Below are positions 17,641-24,930 of a DNA stretch of 64,000 nt, piece after piece. The stretch is from positions 186,001 through 250,000 of the forward strand of contig JBBFKT010000001.1 of NCBI GenBank assembly GCA_037482015.1, read 5' to 3'. The DNA is from Thermodesulforhabdaceae bacterium (GTDB lineage: Bacteria; Desulfobacterota; Syntrophobacteria; Syntrophobacterales; Thermodesulforhabdaceae). Under the pieces are notes generated by a model. That model did no database searches and was not told the DNA's origin. It saw nothing but the letters and a program-made list of their open reading frames with translations. A program made the translations under genes and the position numbers. How positions within the stretch are numbered: the first letter of the stretch is position 1; each line of letters starts with the position of its first letter.

Positions 17641-17690
17641 GCCCTCCAGAATCATTTACCTCTGATTTTTGGAGGGCATCTATTTTTATG
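17641..17690 (+). terminator. Rho-independent terminator of the csm operon
   Basis: GCCCTCCA (17641-17648) pairs perfectly with TGGAGGGC (17670-17677), and the stem can extend inward through AATCA/TGATT. It is followed by ATCTATTTTTA. It starts 26 bases after the csm5 stop codon. Confidence 0.75.
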
Positions 17691-17818
17691 GGGAAATCTT
17701 AATAAGATTCTTTTCTATATCTCCAAATAGTTTTAACAAATAGTTGGACTGAAATTAGAAAATGAGAAACTAATTCAGTGAAGATTCGTAAGGTTTTCTA
17801 ATAGATAACGGTGTAATA

Positions 17819-20065
17819 ATGCTAGAGACTGTTCGAGGAGAAGTTGAGAGAATTACTTTTAGAAGCCCTGATGATGGCTATGCAGTGTTAAAGATTTTAC
17901 CTGCCAGGGGTAAAGAACCCATCGTTGTTGTCGGAAAATTCATGGATATAAACCCCGGCGAAACGATAGAAGTTAAGGGCAGGTGGCGTAACCATCCTCA
18001 ACATGGGATGCAGCTATACGCCGAATCTTACCGAACGCTCCTTCCCGCCAGCCATGAGGGTATAAGAAAGTATCTTGCTTCTGGGCTTATTAAAGGCATA
18101 GGTCCCGTTATTGCAGAAAGGATTGTGGAACGTTTCGGCGTTCAAACCTTTGATGTGATGGAAAACACTCCCGAAAGACTTCTCGAGGTTGAAGGTATTG
18201 GCAGCTTCCGGTTGGAGCAGATCAAGAAAGCATGGAGAGAACAAAAAGACATTCGGGAGCTTATGCAGTTTTTACAGGATCACGATATTCCCACAGGCTA
18301 TGCTCCACGAATCTTTAAACATTACGGCGACCTGTCAATTTCAATTCTAAAAGAAAATCCCTATAGAGTGGCAATGGAAGTAAGCGGGATAGGCTTTCTG
18401 ACAGCTGATGCTATAGCGAGAAAGCTTGGTATTCCTGAAGATTCTCCCTTGAGAGCTCAGGGAGCCATATTTTATATGCTTCAAAAGCTTGCATCAGAGG
18501 GAGGACACACCTGTTTTCCGGAGGACGAGCTTATTTCAATAATAGAGGATCAGTTAAAAATCCCGCGGGAGGTTCTGATTCCAGTTGTTAATGAAATGAT
18601 CCATCGAGAAAGTCTCGTGCGAGACTGGAGTAAAGAATCCGGGACCGAGAGGGCTCTTTTATATCTTCCCGGGCTTTATACTTGCGAGGTGATGGCAACA
18701 AAAAGGCTCTTAGAACTCAGAAAACACGTGCTTCGCCTTTTGTTGCCTCAGGACTTTTTCGATAGAGTAGAAGAAAAGCTTTCTTTTAAGCTGGATGAAG
18801 ATCAGCGAAAGGCTCTCATTACAGCACTTACCAGCAAGATTACAATCATCACGGGAGGACCCGGCACCGGTAAAACGACTCTGGTCAAGGCGATCACCAT
18901 AGCCTGCAACTTGTTAGGGCTTCGTGTGCTTCTTGCTTCGCCCACGGGTCGAGCAGCAAAAAGGCTTGAAGAGGTTACTCGTAATCGAGCCGCTACTATT
19001 CATCGTTTGTTAGAGTTTAGCCCTAGAGGAAAAGCTTCTAGAGAAGATCTGCCAGAAAAAAAACAACCTAACGGGAAAATAAGCAAGGCTAAAGAAGGTG
19101 GTTTCCTCAAGAATGCATCTTCTCCATTGAAAGGGGATATGCTGATCCTGGATGAAACTTCAATGATAGACCTTCCTCTCCTTCACCATCTTCTTAAAGC
19201 TGTGCCCAACAACATGTCTGTTGTTTTCGTTGGAGATGTCGATCAATTGCCATCTGTTGGGCCAGGCAACGTGCTTCGAGATCTTATTGAATCCGGGCTT
19301 TTTACTGTTGTGAGACTTTCAACTATACATCGTCAGGCGAAGCATAGTCAGATAGTTGTGAATGCACACCGAGTTATTGAAGGGAAAATGCCAATAACTC
19401 CTTCTGTAAAAGATCAAAAACAGCAGAAAAGCGATTTCTACTTCATCTATCGTGAAAACCCAGAAGAAATAGCCAGTCTGATTGTAAGACTTTACTGCGA
19501 TCGCATCCCAAAAGGTTTCGGTTTTGAGCCCATCCATGACATTCAAGTTATTACCCCGATGAATAAGGGAGTTCTTGGATCGTCAAATTTGAACCGCCTT
19601 TTACAGGATGCGCTCAATCCCCGCGGGTTTCAAATAGAAAGGGGAGGGCAAAGATTCCGGGTAAACGATAAGGTCATGCAGACAAAAAATAACTATGACA
19701 AAGATGTTTATAATGGTGACATGGGCATCATAAAGCTTGTTGATCTTGAGAATCAGGAAGTCACCGTGGATTTCTACGGAAGAAAAATTAAATACGATTT
19801 TTCTGAACTTGATGAATTAACCTTAGCTTACGCCATAAGTGTTCACAAATCACAGGGAAGTGAATATCCGGCTGTTATCATTCCTGTGGTGACACAGCAC
19901 TACGTTATGCTTCAAAGGAACCTTCTTTATACAGCGATTACTAGAGGGAAAAAACTGGTTGTTCTGGTGGGAACTCATAAAGCTACAGCTATAGCGGTTA
20001 GGAACTCTTCTATTCAGAGGCGCTTTTCTTTGTTTAAAGAACGATTGAAAAGCCAGCTTGTTTGA
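17819..20065 (+). CDS. recD2: SF1B helicase RecD2 (RecD/TraA family)
   Basis: 748-residue 5'-3' DNA helicase of the RecD2 type, found in bacteria without RecBCD and linked to replication-fork and mismatch repair. Order: N-terminal OB-like domain (1-75), helix-hairpin-helix region (IKGIGPVIAERIVERFG and VEGIGSFRLEQIKKAW), Walker A GGPGTGKTTLVKA (about 345), Walker B MLILDETSMIDL, GDVDQLPSVGPGNVLRDL, and C-terminal UvrD-like YAISVHKSQGSEYPAVIIP. The ribosome site is poor. It stands alone between the csm terminator and the accessory region. Confidence 0.92.
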   Translation: MLETVRGEVERITFRSPDDGYAVLKILPARGKEPIVVVGKFMDINPGETIEVKGRWRNHPQHGMQLYAESYRTLLPASHEGIRKYLASGLIKGIGPVIAERIVERFGVQTFDVMENTPERLLEVEGIGSFRLEQIKKAWREQKDIRELMQFLQDHDIPTGYAPRIFKHYGDLSISILKENPYRVAMEVSGIGFLTADAIARKLGIPEDSPLRAQGAIFYMLQKLASEGGHTCFPEDELISIIEDQLKIPREVLIPVVNEMIHRESLVRDWSKESGTERALLYLPGLYTCEVMATKRLLELRKHVLRLLLPQDFFDRVEEKLSFKLDEDQRKALITALTSKITIITGGPGTGKTTLVKAITIACNLLGLRVLLASPTGRAAKRLEEVTRNRAATIHRLLEFSPRGKASREDLPEKKQPNGKISKAKEGGFLKNASSPLKGDMLILDETSMIDLPLLHHLLKAVPNNMSVVFVGDVDQLPSVGPGNVLRDLIESGLFTVVRLSTIHRQAKHSQIVVNAHRVIEGKMPITPSVKDQKQQKSDFYFIYRENPEEIASLIVRLYCDRIPKGFGFEPIHDIQVITPMNKGVLGSSNLNRLLQDALNPRGFQIERGGQRFRVNDKVMQTKNNYDKDVYNGDMGIIKLVDLENQEVTVDFYGRKIKYDFSELDELTLAYAISVHKSQGSEYPAVIIPVVTQHYVMLQRNLLYTAITRGKKLVVLVGTHKATAIAVRNSSIQRRFSLFKERLKSQLV

Positions 20066-20161
20066 TGAAGTGTTCTATTTTTATCGTAGGGGATGTGACT
20101 GAACCAGTGTGAGATTAGTTTGGCACTATTGTATATACGCCATCAGACCATACATCTTATG

Positions 20162-20461
20162 TCATCCTTTCGTGTTACCCCGTCTCGCCCGGCTGTCACG
20201 CCATGCGTCATACAGCGCCCCAGCAAGCAGCAGGGGAAGCGATACGAGAAAAACGATAAACGGCAAAACCCCGAACGCTGTGGCGGTAAGCAGTCCAAAT
20301 GTCCCAATGACGACTACAGCACCAACCACCGACATGGGGTAACTTGTGCTTGTTCGCCCCCAGCGCAATGTTCTCCTGGTGCGAGGGTTCAAAACTAAAT
20401 ACCCAATTACGCACGTGAGTGCGAGCAATAACCAAGCGATGGACGGATAATCCTGCCCCAT
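20162..20461 (-). CDS. Small membrane protein in a cassette-like context
   Basis: 99-residue unrecognised protein with hydrophobic segments at about 8-24, 45-65 and 68-86, Arg-rich between and after them. Base composition is GC-richer than the flanking genes. The start codon lies 9 bases after the GTTAGGC end of an attC-like palindrome on the same strand, the usual place for a gene-cassette ORF. No second attC is seen after the stop codon, so the last cassette boundary appears lost. Function unknown. Confidence 0.55.
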   Translation of the reverse strand: MGQDYPSIAWLLLALTCVIGYLVLNPRTRRTLRWGRTSTSYPMSVVGAVVVIGTFGLLTATAFGVLPFIVFLVSLPLLLAGALYDAWRDSRARRGNTKG

Positions 20462-20470
20462 CTTCTCTCT

Positions 20471-20538
20471 GCCTAACGATGAAATCAGCTACCACAAGAC
20501 CGCAGGCCTTGTGGTCAAGCTGCATTGACTTGTTAGCA
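20471..20538 (-). other. attC-like integron recombination site
   Basis: 68-base imperfect palindrome. Read on the minus strand it begins with TGCTAAC AAGTC and ends CGTTAGGC, where GTTAGGC fits the GTTRRRY core exactly. Internal paired boxes are AGCTG/CAGCT and a perfect 8-bp arm CTTGTGGT/ACCACAAG around a 9-base loop. The left core keeps AAC but deviates from RYYYAAC. The next ORF starts 9 bases beyond the GTTAGGC core, as in cassette arrays. Confidence 0.6.
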
Positions 20539-20558
20539 GCAAGTGACTCTGTGGCTCT

Positions 20559-21086
20559 GGGGTCAGATCTTGAAATATCACTTTCTATCTTTTGCTCTCA
20601 TCCTTTTTGCTCTTAATCAGACTTTTTATCTGCTCAATAAATTTTTTGCCGCCAGGGTATATTTGTCCCTTTATATCTTTCTATGGAGCCTCCACCTTTA
20701 ATCCTGCCCGGACAAACTCCATGAATCGCTTTTCCGCTATTTTACTTTCTTTACCAAACTGAAGCAGGATCGAGTCATCAGTTAAACAAGGAATGCCAGG
20801 ATCAAGCCCTGCCAGTGCCCTGAAACTACCCCAGTTCCATTCTTCCGGCCTGCTCACAAGACCGGCTCTTACAGGGTTCAAAGCTATTACCTGCCTCGAT
20901 GTTATGTGGTAAAAGGCACCTGGAATTTCAATCCGTAATGGTCTTGCCATGATTTAGAGCATCGTATGTTACATGATCTTTAGATTGCAGGACCTGACCT
21001 CTAAACTTTTATTATATTTTATACTACTGAAAAAGAGTTTTTAAAAGTATAGAGCCCGTTTTTGTTATATCGCAAGATCTGACCCC
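20559..21086. mobile_element. Non-autonomous RAYT-type transposable element with 14-bp terminal inverted repeats
   Basis: GGGGTCAGATCTTG at 20559-20572 and its perfect reverse complement at 21073-21086 bound a 528-base unit; the match extends to 18 of 20 bases inward. A third, diverged copy of the end sequence lies at about 20985-20998 (11 of 14). The unit contains a transposase ORF with its catalytic middle deleted, so it would need a transposase in trans. It sits between the thioesterase-like gene and the attC-like site at 20471. Confidence 0.65.
20681..20950 (-). pseudogene. Internally deleted REP-associated tyrosine transposase (Y1/RAYT)
   Basis: The 89 codons join the conserved transposase N terminus MARPLRIEIPGAFYHITSR directly to the C-terminal block IALNPVRAGLVSRPEEWNWGSFRAL...PCLTDDSILLQFG. 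The ~120-residue centre with the HUH metal motif and catalytic Tyr is missing. The frame is kept across the junction (about residue 19-20), but the product cannot be catalytic. It is enclosed by the 14-bp inverted repeats. Confidence 0.75.
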
Positions 21087-21169
21087 TACTCCTATAGCTT
21101 GGAATGAGAAATAACCCTGTAAACAAATCTACCTTATAAGGATGTAAAGCCTACAACAGGAACATCTCC

Positions 21170-23008
21170 TCAGTCACACCGCAATTCCCGGAGGATGAAT
21201 TCTATGACCTTTGGCCAGGAATCTGATGCAGCTTTTGCAGCTGATTCAGCTGTACCGCCCAGCCCTTCCCAGACCTGGATTGTGGGCAGATAGAACTTAC
21301 GCATGGTAGTTGGATAATATGGATACGGGACCAGCATGTGCCCACCTTGATCGTAGGACAAAATCTCAAAGGAGCGGGGATGATTGTGAGCCTTGAGGCG
21401 ATCAATTGTTATCTTGGATAATATCTGAGATGGCCAGACTCCATCGTTAGGGTTGCCTATCAACAAAAACGCCGCTTTGGAATTCTCCACGGGAATCGTT
21501 GCGCTCTGGATACGAGACTCCTGCATTTTAAGACTATAGAGAAATGAAGGTTCGGTAAAATAAGTCGTGCCTTTTGCTTTGGCCTCAAGAAATAATCTCT
21601 GTGACTCATCATCGGTCAAAAACAACAGATACGGAAATGGATGCCCTCTAAATGTCCACGCCGGTGCCGGTTTGGAGCCAATTCCCTGCCAGATAACACC
21701 GCTTGGCGTATATCCTACAACAGCTTTAATCTGGTGAAAAATGGAGGCGGATAAAATGGCCAGTTCCCCTCCTCGGGACGCACCGATAATGCCAAAACAG
21801 TCCTTCGCTACGAAAGGCTGCTGGTTCAGCCATTGCAAAGCCTTTTCAATAGTTTCCAGAGGGATATTCTCCAAGGTAGCAGGCAAGCCTTCGAAACCAA
21901 AGTAAGCAAGTGCCAGGGTCGGAAGGCGTGTTTTGGAAGCGATAACTGCTGCCCATCCCTGATTATACCCGCCCTCAGAGCCACCTAAAACAATAAGGGC
22001 AGGTGTGGGCCGGCTGAGCTCCCGCGGTCTAAAAAAGACCCCGACGATAGGCTCGGTCAACTCCTGGCTGTCAAGTTCCACACGGGATACGCGCTCAATA
22101 ACCTGGCTAACTTTTTCCTGCCCGTTTGCTATCAAGGTTATGGTGATACTGGGCATTATGGGAAAGGGAGAAACCATTTCTCTCGCCTGCTGGCATGTCA
22201 TGGACCAGAAGAGTCCAGCCTGATCCTTCCCCTGATAGGAACCTTCAACAGGCGCATCCCGCGATGTGTCTATTGTACCCGCCCCATCAGCTTTGAAAGA
22301 TGCCTGCGAGGACCAGATATTCCCGAACTGGTCGGCCCCGGACACTACAATAGACCCTGTCTGTCCGGGCTGCAAGCCGCTGACTCTTATGTGGATCGGG
22401 TCGCCAATCAGTACTCGTTTCGGTAACACCTCAAGTTTTAACTCCATGTCTTTCCCCCCTGTTTGTGCAAGGCAGGTTGCGGGCAAGCCTACAGATAGAC
22501 AAAAAATGAATACCATGATCGGAAGGGACTTTGCCAGATGACGCAATACAAGAAGAACAATTAGAAAGAGCGGATATAGAATATCCCACCAGAAAACATA
22601 TCCGGCATTCCCGGGAGCAAAGTTCTTGTGTTTGACCATATGGCGGATGTGGCCCCCAGCGCATCCCCAAAGATAAATGGTCGCTATAATGACTGTGGCA
22701 AGCTGGAATTCATTTCCATAATATGGGGCTAAAAGGCCCAGAACGGCGATCGCCAGAGCTGCCATTCCCACCTCAAACTGAAAAGGACTGCCTTTTTCCC
22801 AGCCAATATGCTCTGCGATTGCATCACCGAAAAAAAGGTGGCCAATTGCAAAGCCGAGCATCTGGCACCCCAACCCATAGAAAAAAGCATTGTCCAGAAG
22901 CATAGACAACCAATTCGACCATCCTTGCTGCAAGCCATCCGTAATAGTAAAGACAAAAACGCACAATAGGGGAATAGCGACGGAATAACGCATGATGAAT
23001 TTTTTCAT
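21170..23008 (-). CDS. Membrane-anchored BAAT/acyl-CoA thioesterase-like hydrolase with DUF6790-like N terminus
   Basis: 612-residue fusion. Residues 1-165 form about five membrane segments (DNAFFYGLGCQMLGFAIGHLFFGD, CAGGHIRHMVKHKNFAPGNAG) resembling DUF6790 proteins. After a further hydrophobic segment there is an immunoglobulin-like acyl-CoA thioesterase/BAAT N domain (~200-340), then an alpha/beta hydrolase: nucleophile Ser in GASRGGE (S411), Asp in GNPNDGVW, His in GGHMLVPY. The ATG at 23008 follows GGGAG by ~10 bases; an in-frame TTG at 23023 is less likely. GC-rich relative to neighbours and framed by attC-like sites. The substrate is unknown. Confidence 0.75.
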   Translation of the reverse strand: MKKFIMRYSVAIPLLCVFVFTITDGLQQGWSNWLSMLLDNAFFYGLGCQMLGFAIGHLFFGDAIAEHIGWEKGSPFQFEVGMAALAIAVLGLLAPYYGNEFQLATVIIATIYLWGCAGGHIRHMVKHKNFAPGNAGYVFWWDILYPLFLIVLLVLRHLAKSLPIMVFIFCLSVGLPATCLAQTGGKDMELKLEVLPKRVLIGDPIHIRVSGLQPGQTGSIVVSGADQFGNIWSSQASFKADGAGTIDTSRDAPVEGSYQGKDQAGLFWSMTCQQAREMVSPFPIMPSITITLIANGQEKVSQVIERVSRVELDSQELTEPIVGVFFRPRELSRPTPALIVLGGSEGGYNQGWAAVIASKTRLPTLALAYFGFEGLPATLENIPLETIEKALQWLNQQPFVAKDCFGIIGASRGGELAILSASIFHQIKAVVGYTPSGVIWQGIGSKPAPAWTFRGHPFPYLLFLTDDESQRLFLEAKAKGTTYFTEPSFLYSLKMQESRIQSATIPVENSKAAFLLIGNPNDGVWPSQILSKITIDRLKAHNHPRSFEILSYDQGGHMLVPYPYYPTTMRKFYLPTIQVWEGLGGTAESAAKAASDSWPKVIEFILRELRCD

Positions 23009-23017
23009 GTTTTCTTC

Positions 23018-23089
23018 TCCCAATGTTCAAGCTCACCGGCGGGGGTGGAGCGAAGTGGAATCCCTGTCCGGTGCAGTGTCTGGTTGCGT
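23018..23089 (-). other. Degenerate attC-like site
   Basis: On the minus strand the 72-base stretch begins CGCAACCAGACACTGCACCGG and ends CCGGTGAGCTTGAACATTGGGA. A perfect 6-bp arm (CACCGG/CCGGTG) and the flanking boxes resemble many attC sites, but the final core reads ATTGGGA rather than GTTRRRY. It lies between the stop of the upstream membrane-protein gene (23123) and the ATG at 23008, exactly where a cassette junction would be. Confidence 0.42.
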
Positions 23090-23122
23090 GTCTGATTCCG
23101 CCCATCTCTTATTGCTCAAAAA

Positions 23123-23457
23123 TCAAAACGGGCTGAGAGCGGGTAGAAGCCAAAGCAAATTCCACCAGTTGAACCCTATAACCTCGATGCCACCAAATGA
23201 CCAGACTGCCCAGGCAGCAGCAATGAAAAATAAGCCATAGGGTGCAAGCATTAGTTTCCAATATGGTGTTGACGGATGCCGCCATGGCGGATAGTACAAT
23301 ACCGCGACAACGGCAGCCCCGGTCAAGGCTATCCCCACGACACCTTGCCCAAATTTTTGCCGGTAAAAAAATAGGCCTGCCAGGATAAGAACCCAAAAAA
23401 ATCCCCCTCCCCAACCGGCAATCCATCCAGCCTTTTCCCCTGTTCTTTTTTGGTCAT
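23123..23457 (-). pseudogene. Small membrane protein, frameshifted just after its start
   Basis: The conserved-looking part reads EKAGWIAGWGGGFFWVLILAGLFFY...WWNLLWLLPALSPF, with three or four hydrophobic segments. The open frame extends upstream only into IS3 end sequence. A natural ATG at 23457 (MTKK...) is in another frame. One extra A in the A6 run (T6 at 23446-23451 on the plus strand) would join them into MTKKRTGEKAGWIAGW. The IS remnant abuts the ATG. Probably a non-functional cassette gene, though a sequencing indel is possible. Function unknown. Confidence 0.5.
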
Positions 23458-23713
23458 TGAACTGCTCCCCAAAAATGAGACACCAATTATGTAGCATTTT
23501 AAAGGCATAAATAAGGAGGCGAAATGTATGAGACCTAATAAGTTTTCAGTTGACCAGATAATCAAGATCATTGCAGAAGCGGATCTGCCTGGCAGTTCTA
23601 TAAACTCTATTGCAAGAAAGTATGGAATTAGTCCTAACACCATATATCGATGGAGGCAGAAATACAAAGGCATATCAATCACCCCAATATCTATACCAGC
23701 TTTTGTTATATGA
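23458..23713 (+). mobile_element. IS3-family left-end remnant with truncated orfA
   Basis: A left-end-like sequence (TGCTCCCCAAAAATGAGACA, about 23462-23481) is followed by AAGGAGG and an ORF at 23528 encoding an OrfA helix-turn-helix (KFSVDQIIKIIAEADLPGSSINSIARKYGISPNTIYRWRQKYKG). After KYKG (about 23670) the reading diverges and stops, so the leucine zipper, orfB and right end are gone. The remnant separates two genes of the accessory region. Confidence 0.65.
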
Positions 23714-23718
23714 CTTTA

Positions 23719-24432
23719 TCATAACCATGTTTTCAATAAATTTGCTGTTCGTAATAGTTCTCCTGCCTCCTGTTCCCATGTTTCTGTTACATGGATTGAA
23801 AGCCTCTCAACTAAAGTAATGGATTCTGTTGATCGGAGGATGATGTTCCCACATTGTGGAAGCAGATTAATAAACTCATCTCTAAAGAAAGGCATCGGGT
23901 CACCACTCTTAACATAAAGCTCACAGTTTGTGGCTGATTTGCCTGATATGCCTGACTCCACTTTTTCTAAATTAGAAGATGAAAGGGAAAACCCGAAAAG
24001 CTTTCGGATAAAATTTCCGCTCATGCCCTTTATGCCAGGAAGATGAAGCATAACCCATGTTCCATTTTTATCCATTTTCGGAATTGCTGCGACAAGATGG
24101 TTGGTGGTGCCGTGAGAATCAGTAAGCCAGCATACGGTGAGGTCATCTCCCACCCTTCTATAAACCTGTTCTATAAAGATACCATAAGTAGTAAGGCTGT
24201 AAGCATCTCTGATTGATTTAATAACGGGATCAGAAGAATCTACAGGTGTAAATCCCTGTGATGTCAGAAAGTTACTGAGTGGAATAGCAATTGTTGGGTT
24301 GGGCTTTCTCTTCCAGAACAGGATAACTAAAAGAAAAACAAGAAAAGCTACCAAGATACCAACAATGCCTGCAATCATATTTCTACTCCATGATTTTGTT
24401 TTGATGGTTTCTTCATTATCCCAACATTGCAT
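23719..24432 (-). CDS. Membrane-anchored hypothetical protein
   Basis: 237 residues with one strong membrane helix near the N terminus (MIAGIVGILVAFLVFLLVILFW, about 19-40) followed by a soluble domain with strand-rich segments (YGIFIEQVYRRVGDDLTVCWLTDS, TWVMLHLPGIKG). No family was recognised. The first ATG overlaps GTTAGATG, a cassette-like core, but the matching palindrome is not convincing. Translation may start at Met 19. It points the same way as the other genes of the accessory region. Confidence 0.5.
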   Translation of the reverse strand: MQCWDNEETIKTKSWSRNMIAGIVGILVAFLVFLLVILFWKRKPNPTIAIPLSNFLTSQGFTPVDSSDPVIKSIRDAYSLTTYGIFIEQVYRRVGDDLTVCWLTDSHGTTNHLVAAIPKMDKNGTWVMLHLPGIKGMSGNFIRKLFGFSLSSSNLEKVESGISGKSATNCELYVKSGDPMPFFRDEFINLLPQCGNIILRSTESITLVERLSIHVTETWEQEAGELLRTANLLKTWL

Positions 24433-24461
24433 CTAACCGTGTCTGTTTGACAGGCGTATAA

Positions 24462-24680
24462 CAAGGGATGTTCAGCAGGAGGCTTCACTTGGTTTATTAA
24501 GGCTCTACGGGGACGGTGGGGCCATCCGAAATGAGATGTCCGAGAAAGTCTTCTCGTATTGCACGAGTGGCGAAGGACGGCACAAAGAACAAGCCATCAG
24601 GAATCGGTTCCAGAAAGGCTTTGAGCAGGATCTTTAAGGGATCGCCGAAACTCTAATGCGTTATTCTGGAGAAGATTTCT
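24462..24680 (+). pseudogene. Transposase remnant (DDE type, IS4/IS1634-like)
   Basis: One frame reads QQEASLGLLRLYGDGGA...EMSEKVFSYCTSGEGRHKEQAIRNRFQKGFEQDL, then a TAA, then in the same frame GIAETLM. The KVFSYCTSGEGRHKEQAIRNRF stretch is of the kind found in DDE transposases. Neither terminal repeats nor the catalytic triad are present. The family assignment is from memory and uncertain. Confidence 0.45.
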
Positions 24681-24874
24681 CGAATAACTCTGAATCCTTA
24701 CAAAATGCTCACCCATGTGGAAGATCCCTTTCAAAGCCTTAAAAATATGGGCTCTACTTGCGCCTAGTATATAGTTCATAAAATTCCGTTGCATCACGTA
24801 TTTGGGACATGGTAGAGTTGGCAAAAATGAAAGGCTAAATACTTATCTCATTCTGCAAGTCACGAAAATTATCA

Positions 24875-24904
24875 TGTAGGGGTGAAAAATTTTTCACCCC
24901 TACA
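24875..24904. terminator. 30-bp perfect palindrome, likely bidirectional terminator/repeat
   Basis: A perfect 15-bp arm palindrome reading TGTAGGGGTGAAAAA then its complement. It lies 27 bases after the stop of the minus-strand chemotaxis gene and can end transcription from that side. Its outer TGTAGGGG/CCCCTACA arms match other dispersed palindromes in the window. Confidence 0.6.
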
Positions 24905-24930
24905 CACTTAATAATTTGTTTAAGGGATCT

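Larger units (their letters stand above)
24433..24930. other. Intergenic region with transposase debris and a perfect palindrome
   Basis: This ~500-base gap holds the transposase remnant at 24462-24680 and the 30-base palindrome at 24875-24904. The minus-strand ORF at 24597-24824 is antisense to the remnant and is not believed. Confidence 0.5.

Noticed and set aside
24431-24498. A third attC-like palindrome (ATCTAAC ... GTTTATT) before the gene at 24432
   Set aside because: From 24462 the sequence reads as a transposase remnant, so the right half cannot be a genuine attC arm. Only GTTAGATG at the gene start remains, which is too short to claim.
24597-24824. 75-codon minus-strand ORF in the accessory gap
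   Set aside because: It is largely antisense to the transposase remnant and has no ribosome site.
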